DNA of 64,000 nt, taken from NCBI GenBank assembly GCA_030425645.1, contig JAUHZK010000001.1:1-64000 (forward strand), in the 5' to 3' direction. A program made the translations under genes and the position numbers. Shown here one piece after another: positions 1 through 8,611 of the stretch. Source of the DNA: Gammaproteobacteria bacterium. Its GTDB lineage: Bacteria; Pseudomonadota; Gammaproteobacteria; JAPPPA01. The notes below the pieces were generated by a model. The model was not told the origin of the DNA, made no database searches, and worked only from the letters and a program-made list of their open reading frames with translations. How positions within the stretch are numbered: the first letter of the stretch is position 1; each line of letters begins with the position of its first letter.

Positions 1-60
1 GACTACCTGATTGACTGCTTCCTGTTTAAACTCGGCAGAGTAACGAATCCCTTTGCCCAT
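1..60 (-). CDS. IS3-family transposase OrfA, N-terminal fragment (runs off left edge)
   Basis: The complement of bases 58-60 is an ATG preceded by a purine-rich ribosome site (AGAGG). It opens a frame reading MGKGIRYSAEFKQEAVNQVV up to the window edge. This is the usual start of the small helix-turn-helix OrfA of IS3-type elements, which binds the element ends and is joined to OrfB by frameshifting. Only 20 residues are visible, so the subgroup cannot be given. The element it belongs to appears to end at base 126. Confidence 0.7.
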   Translation of the reverse strand, partial: MGKGIRYSAEFKQEAVNQVV

Positions 61-126
61 TTTTACCTCTCATAGTTAGATACATTATTTACTATGAAAA
101 GTGTCGCGAAAACCTAGGCCTTACCA
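1..126 (-). mobile_element. End of an IS3-family element inserted into another IS
   Basis: Read on the minus strand, the element would start with TGG at base 126, matching the TG...CA ends usual for IS3-family elements, and its OrfA starts 66 bases further in. Base 127 onward is the coding frame of a different transposase OrfB, which breaks exactly here. The second end and the target duplication lie outside the window. Confidence 0.55.
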
Positions 127-212
127 TGCTGAGCAAGCCAGCCTGATACTGACACCCCGGGTGCTGACTGCCTCCTGCGCCACCTCTCTAAGCCGAGATG
201 GCCTTACCACTT
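127..212 (-). pseudogene. IS407-like transposase OrfB, 5' fragment
   Basis: In the -1 frame after the A7G run, about 28 codons match the start of an IS407-type OrfB (VVRPSRLREVAQEAVS, then GVSIRLACSA). The DDE catalytic domain is missing because another IS begins at base 126. This is inferred from recalled family sequence; no start codon of its own is needed because OrfB is normally made as a fusion. Confidence 0.55.
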
Positions 213-470
213 TTTTTGCAGGGCCTCCTGGACAATCTCGGCCTTCAGACGCTCTTCAGCGTACATTTTCTTCAGACGCCGATTTTCCTCTTCCAGCTCC
301 TTCAGGCGGGCCATCATGGAGGCGTCCATACCGCCGTACTTGGAGCGCCACTTATAAAAAGTGGCGGAGCTTATGCCATGTTCACGGCAGAGCTCTGGGA
401 CAGGGGTCCCTGCCTCAGCCTGCTTGAGAATCGCCATAATCTGGCTGTCACTGAATTTTGATCGTTTCAT
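204..470 (-). CDS. IS3-family (IS407-like) transposase OrfA
   Basis: An 88-residue protein of normal length for OrfA. It has an N-terminal helix-turn-helix (FSDSQIMAILKQAEAG, then ATFYKWRSKYGG) and a C-terminal leucine-zipper-like helix (LKELEEENRRLKKMYAEERL) used for dimerisation. The last codons contain the A7G slippery run at which ribosomes would shift into OrfB. OrfA alone can bind ends but cannot transpose, and since OrfB is interrupted the element should be immobile unless helped in trans. Confidence 0.85.
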   Translation of the reverse strand: MKRSKFSDSQIMAILKQAEAGTPVPELCREHGISSATFYKWRSKYGGMDASMMARLKELEEENRRLKKMYAEERLKAEIVQEALQKKW

Positions 471-547
471 GCAGAATCTCCTGCGTATAGGTTACGAGAA
501 AATTCTACTTTTGGCCCCTGTTAATTTCCGGGGGGATTACCGGGCGA

Positions 548-1099
548 TCTAGGGTCACCCGAGAACTGAGAGCACTGCTTGGCTACCCTCACGCCAGAAG
601 CGCAGCGGTGATATCCACCGTCAAACAACCTTCACCCAACTTAACGCATACATTGCCTTTTGGTTATGTTCAGTCGCCATTCCTAGCATCCTTGTGCTTA
701 GCCAAATCCAGACTAGGGCGCTTACTTTCAAAATTAAGCTCTAGTAATACAATTGTTGTTAGCGTCTATGTTGATGACATACTCATATCATCGACCAGCA
801 GTGAAGAACTCGAAAAACTGCTGCCTCAGTTGGAAAGCGCAGCCGAAAAATCAAACTTTCAATTTAACTTGACAAAGCAACAAGGCCCTAGCGCGGAAAT
901 TGAGGCTTTCAATATAGTTATTGGCCCCGGCTCACAAACCATCTCCGAATTACGGTTTGCTGAATTTCTATATGAAGCCAGCAAAGCCAAATCAAGACAC
1001 CAAATCAAAGGTATATTCCAATACATAAAATCTGTCGATAACTCTCTTGCCGAGACATTTATCGATAAGCTGTCCCATATTGACCTAAGCTGTGAGTGA
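548..1099 (+). pseudogene. Bacterial reverse transcriptase, C-terminal fragment
   Basis: The open frame contains reverse transcriptase landmarks in order: LPFGYVQSP (the xLPFGxxQSP motif of the fingers/palm), SVYVDDILIS (catalytic YVDD), and a downstream FNLTKQQGP segment ending near RHQIKGIFQYIKSV. The first catalytic aspartate region and everything N-terminal are missing. The frame is open to about base 548 without a credible start and meets the IS remnant there, so the gene was cut by the IS or a linked deletion. The QSP and YVDD style is that of the 'unknown group' or defence-associated reverse transcriptases rather than group II introns. A first-gene role in a two-gene system is possible but unproven. 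Confidence 0.7.
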
Positions 1100-1126
1100 T
1101 CAGTAAATAGTCAGGAGTTGATAACA

Positions 1127-1159
1127 ATGGTTAAAAGCCCTAGCTACTCTTCTCCACAT
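1127..1159 (+). other. Vestigial start of a second gene downstream of the reverse transcriptase fragment
   Basis: A good ribosome site (AGGAG) sits seven bases before an ATG at 1127, 28 bases after the reverse transcriptase stop. The frame gives only a few codons before it runs into the oppositely oriented 3' end of hsdR (at 1160), and it stops after 38 codons inside hsdR antisense. This looks like the beginning of a partner gene truncated at the junction, but chance cannot be excluded. Confidence 0.3.
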
Positions 1160-4075
1160 CTATGCGGCCTCGGCTCCGAACGTTGCAACGTAGTCAATTA
1201 CCTTCTCATAAACTCGCTGGCGAGTCGCTTTCCGTTCAGATAGCTTTAAGGGCTTTGTAATTAGTTGAACGATATCCGGATCAGGCAGCGGCTTCTGCCC
1301 GGTGTATATGTAACGGTCAATTACCGCTTTCAGCTTATCTCTGTCTAACTGTTCTTCTTTAACCAGGGCATCAAACGCTTCAACCCCTTTTTGCTCCCAA
1401 TACTCTTCAAAGCGGTCAGGGATTTCAGCGGTGTGCTTGATATTTGGAAGCTGCTCTTTAATAAATAGCTCGATCAGCTCTCGCTTGCTCCGCAGCTCAA
1501 CTTCCGAGCTCAACATGTCGCTAATTTGCGAGCGTAGTCTTTGCTGCTGTTCCGCGTTGCCATCGTAAAGCTTAGCCAGCAACTCCAAGATGTATTGAAC
1601 ATTCACCACGTCGCGGTGAATCAGTTCAAGCTCAAAGTCGACATCATCCAAAATGCTGGCTTGTTCTTTCTGGTTATCCTTTTTGACCTTCTCATAAAGG
1701 TCTAGGTATGCGCTGCGATAGTCTGCAAAACGCTGTACTGATAGCCCTAGGTCTTCCGCGTCAAACTCAGCAAAAGACTCCAACACATTGTGCAGCCTCA
1801 ACAGCTCCCTAAAGGTCTGCACAAACTGCAGTTCCGCTTCTTCATGCGGAAGGTCGTGTACGGCACTTGGCGTAACCGCTAGCGCTAACAAGTCTGGCAC
1901 CAACTTGTTAAAAGCAGCCACGTACTCCTCATAAGGCGGCACAAAGATATCTTCTTTAGCCTTAACGTTTGAAAACAGCGCAATGGCATCGTCTGTGGCT
2001 TTTTTCAGGTTGCGGAACACAACGATGTTGCCCTGGCTCTTCGCACTATCCAGTATCCGATTAGTACGCGAATACGCTTGTATCAACCCGTGGAACTTGA
2101 GGTTTTTATCAACGTACAAGGTATTGAGTGGCTTGCTATCAAATCCGGTGAGGAACATGTTCACCACTAGCAAGATATCGACCTCTTTCGATTTCACTCG
2201 CTTGGCAAGGTCTTTGTAATAGCCGTAAAACTGTTTGCTGTCTTTGGTGGAAAACGCCGTACCGAACGTTGCGTTGTAATCGGCGATAAACCCATCTAGC
2301 TTATCTCGCGTATGGGGGTTTCCAACCTCTCCGCCAGTGATCTCAAAATCACCGTCAAGGTTGCCATCGGCGTCTTTATCTTCTTCGTTAGCTGTGTAGC
2401 TAAAAATCGTGCCAACGGTCAGGTCGTGCAGGCCTTCGGTTTTTTTCTTGGCGAACAGCTCGTAGTACTTAATCAGCACCTCTACCGAGCTCACACAAAA
2501 CATGGCCGTAAACTGTTTGTTACGGGTTTTGGTGTTGTGCTGGACAATGATGTAATCGGTAATTTTTTCCAGCCGCGCGGGGGACTCCAACAGCTCTTTG
2601 GTGTCGATACCCTCTACATCGATATCAACCTCGTTAGGATTGTCTCCCTTGCGCTTATAGCGCCCCACATATTCCACACCAAAGCGCAGCACATTGCCGT
2701 CTTTAATGGCATCAGTAATGACATAGCTGTGCAGCTTCTTGTGGAACAAGTCTTTGGTGGTTTGTTTGCGTCCGTTCTTGCTCGCCGCGTTGTCTTCAAA
2801 TATCGGCGTGCCGGTAAAGCCAAACATCTGATGGTTATTAAAGAACTCACAGATGCGCCCATGCGTATCCCCAAACTGGCTGCGGTGGCACTCGTCGAAG
2901 ATAAACACGACGCGCTTGTCACGTAATGGCTCCATCTTGGCCAAATACCGTGGGTTCTTAATCGCGGTATTAAGCTTTTGTAGCGTGGTAACAATCAGCT
3001 TAGTGTTATCACTAAACTGATCCACTAAAGCCTTGGTGTTATCGGTACTGTCTACACTGCCTTTTTTGAAGGCATTAAACTCGTCGATGGTCTGGGTATC
3101 TAGGTCTTTGCGGTCCACGCAAAACACTACCTTGTCCACGCCCGGCAGCTTCATCACGAGCTGAGCGGTTTTAAAGCTGGTTAGGGTTTTTCCCGAACCG
3201 GTGGTATGCCAGATATAACCATTGGGCTTTTCAGCGGGAGGGTTGTTTACACGCTCAACAATCGCCTCAGTGGCATATACCTGATAGGGGCGTAGCACCA
3301 TCAGTATCTTGTAGGCTTCATTGAGCACTACATAACGACCCAACATTTTGCCCAGGTGGCCACGATCTAGGAATGAGCCGGCAAACTCACCTAACTTATT
3401 CAGTTTGCGGTTCTGCTCATCGGCCCAATAAAAGGTTTGTTCAAAGCTTTGTTTGCGGGCATTGGCGTAGTACTTGGTGTTTTGGCCATTACTAATGACA
3501 AACAGCTGCACATACTGGAATAGGGCCAAGCCTGACCAGAAGCTGTGTTTCTGATAACGCTGTATCTGGTTAAAAGCTTCTTTAATCTCCAAGCCACGCC
3601 GTTTTAGTTCTATCTGTACCAGCGGCAGACCGTTGACCAATATGGTTACGTCATAACGATTTTTATAACTGCCTTCTATCGTGACCTGTTGTGTGACCTG
3701 GTAACGATTATTAAGTGGCTCGTCGCTGTCTAAAAACGCAATCCACACTGCGCTGCCATCATCACGGCGAAGCTGCATGCGGTCGCGTAGTGCATGGGCT
3801 TTATTGAATACGCCACTGGCTTTATTCAGGTGATTAATCACCTGCTTAAACTCAGCAGCAGAAAATTGCAGGCTATTAAAGACTTCGAGCTGAGTTTGGA
3901 GGTTGGCGAGCAATGACGCCTCATCTACCACGTTGGCGCTTTCGTAGCCTTGCCCGACTAGCTGAGCAACCAGCTCGTTCTCAAGCTGCTGTTCTGACTG
4001 CGGAAAGGCCTTAACCTTTCCCAACTGCTCAACGCTATAAACCGCTGGGCTTTCTTCGACCTTACTGTCTGTCAC
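1160..4075 (-). CDS. hsdR: Type I restriction enzyme, R (endonuclease/translocase) subunit
   Basis: A 971-residue HsdR. The N-terminal nuclease domain shows D142 and E156-L-K158 in the IELKRRG segment. It is followed by the SF2 motor with Walker A TTGSGKT (291-297) and motif II DECH (394-397), and a helical C-terminus that docks on the HsdM2S core. The enzyme cuts unmodified DNA after ATP-driven translocation. The start is GTG with a strong ribosome site (GGAGGAGT) nine bases upstream. It is the last gene of a leftward operon, 27 bases after the Doc-like gene, with no visible damage. Confidence 0.95.
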   Translation of the reverse strand: MTDSKVEESPAVYSVEQLGKVKAFPQSEQQLENELVAQLVGQGYESANVVDEASLLANLQTQLEVFNSLQFSAAEFKQVINHLNKASGVFNKAHALRDRMQLRRDDGSAVWIAFLDSDEPLNNRYQVTQQVTIEGSYKNRYDVTILVNGLPLVQIELKRRGLEIKEAFNQIQRYQKHSFWSGLALFQYVQLFVISNGQNTKYYANARKQSFEQTFYWADEQNRKLNKLGEFAGSFLDRGHLGKMLGRYVVLNEAYKILMVLRPYQVYATEAIVERVNNPPAEKPNGYIWHTTGSGKTLTSFKTAQLVMKLPGVDKVVFCVDRKDLDTQTIDEFNAFKKGSVDSTDNTKALVDQFSDNTKLIVTTLQKLNTAIKNPRYLAKMEPLRDKRVVFIFDECHRSQFGDTHGRICEFFNNHQMFGFTGTPIFEDNAASKNGRKQTTKDLFHKKLHSYVITDAIKDGNVLRFGVEYVGRYKRKGDNPNEVDIDVEGIDTKELLESPARLEKITDYIIVQHNTKTRNKQFTAMFCVSSVEVLIKYYELFAKKKTEGLHDLTVGTIFSYTANEEDKDADGNLDGDFEITGGEVGNPHTRDKLDGFIADYNATFGTAFSTKDSKQFYGYYKDLAKRVKSKEVDILLVVNMFLTGFDSKPLNTLYVDKNLKFHGLIQAYSRTNRILDSAKSQGNIVVFRNLKKATDDAIALFSNVKAKEDIFVPPYEEYVAAFNKLVPDLLALAVTPSAVHDLPHEEAELQFVQTFRELLRLHNVLESFAEFDAEDLGLSVQRFADYRSAYLDLYEKVKKDNQKEQASILDDVDFELELIHRDVVNVQYILELLAKLYDGNAEQQQRLRSQISDMLSSEVELRSKRELIELFIKEQLPNIKHTAEIPDRFEEYWEQKGVEAFDALVKEEQLDRDKLKAVIDRYIYTGQKPLPDPDIVQLITKPLKLSERKATRQRVYEKVIDYVATFGAEAA

Positions 4076-4102
4076 TCAGCACTCCTCCTGTAACCCTTCA
4101 GG

Positions 4103-4543
4103 TTATTCAGCTCCCACAGCCTTAGCAATTTTTATTTTTAAAACTTCGGAATAATCATCCTCATAAAGGATCGAAGCAATTATCTCGGCTGCCAGTTCTT
4201 TATCAATATTATTTTTGGCTATTTCGACAACGATATTTTCCATTCGTCGCACAAATCGTTTTACACAATAACCGTAACCGTTTAACTGCAAAAAGTAAGC
4301 TCCCAAGGCAATGCTAGAACGCTTGTTGCCATCCACAAACGCATGGTTTTTATTAACCGAAAATACCAAATGCGTAAGCTTAGCTACCAAGTTGGGGTAA
4401 TAAAGATCATTCTGAACATGCTCCAACGCACCCTCAATCAAATCCAAATTAGTGATGCCCGCGCGGCCGCCTGAGTTTTTAATAATCCAATCATGCACCC
4501 CTACCGCGTGTGCTGAATCAAAGTAGAGAAACCGTGACGTCAT
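4103..4543 (-). CDS. Doc/Fic-type toxin (death-on-curing family)
   Basis: A 146-residue Fic-fold protein carrying HAFVDGNKR at residues 67-75, the Doc/Fic HxFx(D/N)GNKR motif. Doc proteins phosphorylate EF-Tu; related Fic enzymes transfer AMP to proteins. The lysine after GN is typical of the Doc subtype, so a kinase-like activity is more likely, though this is family inference. It lies four bases after the stop of the 337-residue DNA-binding-like gene, so the two are probably translated together. It sits between hsdS and hsdR, a recurrent place for such toxins in type I loci. Confidence 0.8.
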   Translation of the reverse strand: MTSRFLYFDSAHAVGVHDWIIKNSGGRAGITNLDLIEGALEHVQNDLYYPNLVAKLTHLVFSVNKNHAFVDGNKRSSIALGAYFLQLNGYGYCVKRFVRRMENIVVEIAKNNIDKELAAEIIASILYEDDYSEVLKIKIAKAVGAE

Positions 4544-4547
4544 TGGT

Positions 4548-5561
4548 CTAACGATCTTTCAAGCGCTTAAACACTTCTAGGGTTTCCGGATCAGACAACT
4601 GCTCTTCCAAAGAGCGGCTCGCCTCACCCAAAAATTTCTCTACATCACCCTCTGGCACGGTTTGCAGATAGTTTTCCAACTTAGTATGTAGCGCGTCCCT
4701 AAAACTCATATCGCGGCTTGCCATTTTTATGCGCGCATCTTCAATTATCGGTTTTAAATAGGGGTTGTTTTCAAGAGCATCTAACATCGTATCCAACTCA
4801 CTGGGCAACAACTGCCTGCCCAGTGTAGCGGCTTGCTGGCTCAGTTCTTGAGCCAAACCATTCTCAATACTAGCAATCGCTTTCAACACCTCCGCATACA
4901 GCGTGTCACGCAGGTTGTCACTCTTCGCCAGTTTCAAAATTTGCTTATATTCAGCTGCGTTCTCTCGGAAAACCAATTGATAAATTTTGTTGGTATACAC
5001 CCCAAACTTCATTGGCCCCATATCTAAATGCTGGTTCAGAGCTTCGGCAAACACCTTCCGATAGCTATGTTCTTGGTAGGCAGAAGGTAAGTAATCCGTA
5101 TCTCGTTGATTAATGTATTTGGTATGTCCGCCAGCACGTTCCGCCACCACATCAATCACAATATCCAGCACTCGTGATCGAATACTTTTGGCACGCTCAC
5201 TCTCCGTTAGCAACATCGCCAAGTTCAACGTGGCCCGAAAATTAAACACGCCTAATACCGATGTTTTGGTACCTTCATTAATAAAGGTACCATCACCCAT
5301 ATCTTTGAATTCTTTAAGTTTTTTTCCTCGCAACAGTTGATAACCATTGCTCTTTAACTCATCCGCATGGCTAGCTAAATAACGCTCTACCGTACTGTCA
5401 CTAATGCCGAATAAAGACATTAAATGTTGCTTGGTAAAAAACGCATCACCCTCAAACTCCAGCCCGCCCAGAGATAAATGCTCTTGAATACGAGCCAGGG
5501 CATAGCGGTTATTTAATACGTTCTGGCGCTCAATGGCAGAGCTAGTTAAATCATTAGGCAT
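4548..5561 (-). CDS. Putative DNA-binding partner of the Doc-like toxin
   Basis: A 337-residue protein. Residues about 40-70 (FFTKQHLMSLFGISDSTVER) look like a winged or simple helix-turn-helix. The middle (LGVFNFRATLNLAMLLTES then RSRVLDIVIDVVAERAGG) resembles phage-derived RhuM/BRO-style regulators. The C-terminal half is helical and charged, with an acidic end. I do not recognise a named family with confidence. Tight spacing to the Doc gene and position inside the hsd operon suggest an antitoxin or regulator, which is inference only. It lies nine bases after the hsdS stop. Confidence 0.6.
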   Translation of the reverse strand: MPNDLTSSAIERQNVLNNRYALARIQEHLSLGGLEFEGDAFFTKQHLMSLFGISDSTVERYLASHADELKSNGYQLLRGKKLKEFKDMGDGTFINEGTKTSVLGVFNFRATLNLAMLLTESERAKSIRSRVLDIVIDVVAERAGGHTKYINQRDTDYLPSAYQEHSYRKVFAEALNQHLDMGPMKFGVYTNKIYQLVFRENAAEYKQILKLAKSDNLRDTLYAEVLKAIASIENGLAQELSQQAATLGRQLLPSELDTMLDALENNPYLKPIIEDARIKMASRDMSFRDALHTKLENYLQTVPEGDVEKFLGEASRSLEEQLSDPETLEVFKRLKDR

Positions 5562-5569
5562 GGTTGTTC

Positions 5570-6730
5570 CTAAACAAACATCTGCTGTAGCAGGCCTTTT
5601 TTGAAGGTTTGTGTGTGTTCGATTTGCTGGGCGACCAAATCGATTTTTTTGTCCATGGCGGCCAGAGCGTTGGCGATCTTGGTTTGTTCTTCTACACAGG
5701 GCAGCTTGATTTTTACATCAGCCAGATCGGAACTATTTATTGCGGGATAGCTGGTTCCCGTACACCGGTTTAAAACCAAACTTACGAAGCTATCGAGATG
5801 CAAATATTGGTAAATAAACTGAGGAGAGTTCCTAGTCGTACGCAACTGAGCGTATCCAGTAGAAGCTACATAGCTGCCTTCTCGCGAAAAGAAAAAATTA
5901 TTCTTTTGATAGGGACGCACTGTTTGAAAAAGGATATCCGATTTCTTTAAGCCTCTTTGGGCACGGCTAGGAGCGTCAGCTTTTTGAACTAATTTCGGAT
6001 CACCAAGCCGCCCACCTTTAACACTTTCTAGGTCTATATATAAGAACTCTTCGGGTAACGAGCTGGTTCTCGGGTTTACTTCAACAGCTTTACCAAGTTT
6101 CACATGATCCCAATCCGGAAACGTGTTTCCGTTGTCGTCTTTAAAGCGCAGGGTTTGGCTAAAGAGCTGCTGCATTAGGCCTTTTTTGTATTGCTGCAGC
6201 AGGCTTTGTTTTTGCTTGAGTTGCTGAATGCGGGTATCTACCGATGTTAGAAAATCGGCGATTTTTTGTTGTTCTTCGTGACATTCCGGATAACTAAAAA
6301 TTACTGAAGATACATACTCCCAGTCAGCGCGAGGCATTTTCGAGCCTGAAGATACATTTGCAGCGCGATTAAACTTCTCAGTTTGTATCAGCTGAAACAG
6401 AAATTCCCCGCTAACAACGCCACTACTCAGAATCCAGACTTCAGAAGAAGATACACCTGAGAAACTGGGTCGAACATATTTACGCAAGTACGGGCGTAAT
6501 TTTGAGTATAAGACGTCTCCTTTTTTAAACACTCCCTTTGTGCTTTTCTGCGACGCAATATCCGTTACAGAGACTAAACGGCCTGTATTGGACTCGATAT
6601 TATCTAGCTCAATACATGGTGTAGCTGGGTCAAGCTGAGACGGAAATGCTTTTCGCTTCTGCCTAAAAGCGATATTAGAAAATTCGCTTTCTAGCCAATC
6701 AGATTTGCCAAACCTCAATGATTTGCTCAC
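5570..6730 (-). CDS. hsdS: Type I restriction-modification specificity subunit
   Basis: A 386-residue HsdS with two variable target-recognition domains (about 1-150 and 205-330). Each is followed by a conserved helical spacer, EEQQKIADFLTSVDTRIQQL and EEQTKIANALAAMDKKIDLV, ending in KKGLxQQxF in both. The two halves bind the two parts of a bipartite DNA target, and the helices set the spacing. The start is GTG, and its GTGA overlaps the hsdM stop, implying coupled translation. The target sequence cannot be read from the protein by eye. Confidence 0.93.
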   Translation of the reverse strand: MSKSLRFGKSDWLESEFSNIAFRQKRKAFPSQLDPATPCIELDNIESNTGRLVSVTDIASQKSTKGVFKKGDVLYSKLRPYLRKYVRPSFSGVSSSEVWILSSGVVSGEFLFQLIQTEKFNRAANVSSGSKMPRADWEYVSSVIFSYPECHEEQQKIADFLTSVDTRIQQLKQKQSLLQQYKKGLMQQLFSQTLRFKDDNGNTFPDWDHVKLGKAVEVNPRTSSLPEEFLYIDLESVKGGRLGDPKLVQKADAPSRAQRGLKKSDILFQTVRPYQKNNFFFSREGSYVASTGYAQLRTTRNSPQFIYQYLHLDSFVSLVLNRCTGTSYPAINSSDLADVKIKLPCVEEQTKIANALAAMDKKIDLVAQQIEHTQTFKKGLLQQMFV

Positions 6731-8298
6731 AAAACAGGCCCCAAGATTCTTAATTCTTCACAAAACCCCACAATCATCGCATCGTTTTCAGCCATCTCTT
6801 TTTCTAAGGCTTTTAACTGTGCGCTAACAGCAGCCAAATCCACCGGCTCTTCTTCCTCAAAGGTATCTACATATCGTGGAATATTAAGGTTGTAGTCGTT
6901 TTCGGCAACTTCACTTAGCAGTGCAACATGGCTGTACTTTTCTTTGCTTTCTCTAGTGCGATAGGTTTCTACAATGCGGTTTATATCTTCTGCGCGCAGT
7001 TGGTTTTGGTTGCCGACTTTCTCAAACTGCTGGCTGGCATCAATAAACAAGATGTTGTCGTTATGCTGACGCCGTTTTTTCAGCACCAGAATGCAGGTAG
7101 GAATACCAGTGCCGTAAAAGATATTTGCGGGCAGGCCGATGATGGCATCGAGATAGTTCTTTTCTTCAATCAGATAACGACGAATATGGCCTTCGGCAGC
7201 ACCACGAAAGAGAACGCCGTGAGGTAGCACTACGGCGACGGTGCCATCATCACTGAGGTGGTGCACCATATGTTGCACAAAAGCAAAGTCGGCTTTGGTT
7301 TTGGGCGCGAGTTTGCCGTAAGCGCTAAATCGCTCGTCGTTTTCTAGTACGGCGCTGGCGCTCCATTTAGCGGAGAAGGGCGGGTTGGCCACAATGGCGT
7401 CGAAGGTTTTGCCCGCATGCTCAGGCGCAGGGTGCTCTAGGGTGTCGTCATTGCGAATATCGAACCGCTGATAATGCACGCCGTGCAGAATCATGTTCAT
7501 GCGGGCGAGGTTATAGGTGGTGGGGTTCATTTCTTGGCCGTAGTAGCCACCCACATCTTTTACTTCTTTAGCCACGCGTAAGAGCAACGAGCCAGAACCA
7601 CAAGTTGGATCGTAGACACCCTTTAGTGCGCTTTTACCGCTGGTCACAATTTTGGCCAGAATAGTGCTGACTTGCTGCGGGGTATAGAACTCGCCAGCCT
7701 TCTTACCGGCGCCGCTGGCAAATTGCCCAATTAGATATTCATAAGCATCACCCAACACGTCCGCTTCCGCATCGTCTAGCCGGAAGTCGATTTGGTCTAG
7801 ATGCTGCAGCACCTTGGCAATGAGTTCGTTTTTCTGGTTTTCAGACTTACCCAGTTTGGAAGAGCCGAGATCTAGGTCCTCGAATAGGGCTTGAAAGTCG
7901 TCTTCTGAATCATGCCCTTGAGTACTTTCTTCAATATGGCGTAGTACATTACTGAGGTCTTCCAGAATAAAGTTGTCGGTTTCACCCGCACCTTTAGCGG
8001 CCAATTGGCTAAAAAGCTCATTCGGCTTTAAGAAGTAGCCTAAGCGCTCAACCGCTTCTTCCCGCACAGCTTCCAACAACTCTTTGCCATCATCGGTGGA
8101 TTCATCAATGTCGCAGAACAGTACGCCGTCTTCCCGCAAGATATCGTCGGCATATTGCTGCATGCACTCAGACAGGTATTTGTAGAAGATAAAGCCAAGG
8201 ATGTAGTCGCGGAAATCATCCGCGCCCATTTTTCCGCGCAGAGTGTTGGCGATATTCCAAAGCTGGGTTTCAAGCTGTTTTTTTTGTGTTTCTGTCAT
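6727..8298 (-). CDS. hsdM: Type I restriction-modification DNA methyltransferase subunit
   Basis: A 523-residue HsdM using the ATG at 8298 (MTETQKKQLE...). A longer in-frame start at 8361 would overlap the upstream regulator gene and lacks family similarity. Residues 230-236 (DPTCGSG) are the S-adenosylmethionine motif I and NPPF (305-308) the catalytic motif IV of N6-adenine methylases. The N-terminal helical domain (HsdM_N) precedes them. Together with HsdS it forms the methylase, and with HsdR the restriction complex. The gene is complete. Confidence 0.95.
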   Translation of the reverse strand: MTETQKKQLETQLWNIANTLRGKMGADDFRDYILGFIFYKYLSECMQQYADDILREDGVLFCDIDESTDDGKELLEAVREEAVERLGYFLKPNELFSQLAAKGAGETDNFILEDLSNVLRHIEESTQGHDSEDDFQALFEDLDLGSSKLGKSENQKNELIAKVLQHLDQIDFRLDDAEADVLGDAYEYLIGQFASGAGKKAGEFYTPQQVSTILAKIVTSGKSALKGVYDPTCGSGSLLLRVAKEVKDVGGYYGQEMNPTTYNLARMNMILHGVHYQRFDIRNDDTLEHPAPEHAGKTFDAIVANPPFSAKWSASAVLENDERFSAYGKLAPKTKADFAFVQHMVHHLSDDGTVAVVLPHGVLFRGAAEGHIRRYLIEEKNYLDAIIGLPANIFYGTGIPTCILVLKKRRQHNDNILFIDASQQFEKVGNQNQLRAEDINRIVETYRTRESKEKYSHVALLSEVAENDYNLNIPRYVDTFEEEEPVDLAAVSAQLKALEKEMAENDAMIVGFCEELRILGPVL

Positions 8299-8367
8299 GT
8301 TTGTACGGCAATTGTTTTTCTTATATTGGCACAGGCCGGAGCTCAGATTGCGAGCCAGCAAATAGCT

Positions 8368-8595
8368 TTATTCTTCAGCAGGGATGTACTCCACGATGTC
8401 TGCCACCGAACAATTGAAGTACTTACAAAGCCCATCAAGCGTTTCTGTGCCGGTGTTATAGCCTTTCTGGTTGATTAGTTTCGACAAGGTCATTCTATGA
8501 ATACCCGCTGCTTCAGCTACCTCCGCAATTGTTATTCGTCGGCTCTCCTCAAACTCTTTTTTAGCAATCATTTCCTTGATTTTGAAACGCAGCAT
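8368..8595 (-). CDS. XRE/Cro-type regulator of the hsd operon
   Basis: A 75-residue single-domain helix-turn-helix protein (ITIAEVAEAAGIHRMTLSKL is the DNA-binding part, and a TLDGLCKYFNCSVADIVEY tail follows). This is the architecture of small Cro-like repressors used to time expression of restriction-modification genes. The ribosome site is GAGGT. It is the first gene of the leftward operon and is divergent from the excisionase-like gene, so it probably binds the dyads in the shared 135-bp promoter region. Confidence 0.85.
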   Translation of the reverse strand: MLRFKIKEMIAKKEFEESRRITIAEVAEAAGIHRMTLSKLINQKGYNTGTETLDGLCKYFNCSVADIVEYIPAEE

Positions 8596-8611
8596 ATTTA
8601 CCTCGCTTGAA

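Larger units (their letters stand above)
127..545 (-). mobile_element. Remnant of an IS407-like IS3-family element, interrupted at 126/127
   Basis: The remnant contains a complete OrfA (204-470) and only the first part of OrfB. OrfB reads onward from a run of seven A followed by G (complement of 210-217), the classic -1 frameshift site of this family. It continues as RPSRLREVAQEAVSTRG then SIRLACSA before being cut at the inserted element. The outer (right) end was not located exactly; it lies near 530-550, where the downstream reverse transcriptase frame takes over. Confidence 0.6.

Noticed and set aside
2312-2926. 204-codon rightward frame
   Set aside because: It lies entirely antisense inside hsdR, whose motifs are clear; composition is a shadow of hsdR codons.
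8299-8361. N-terminal extension of hsdM
   Set aside because: 21 extra residues have no family similarity; the ATG at 8298 begins the conserved HsdM sequence.
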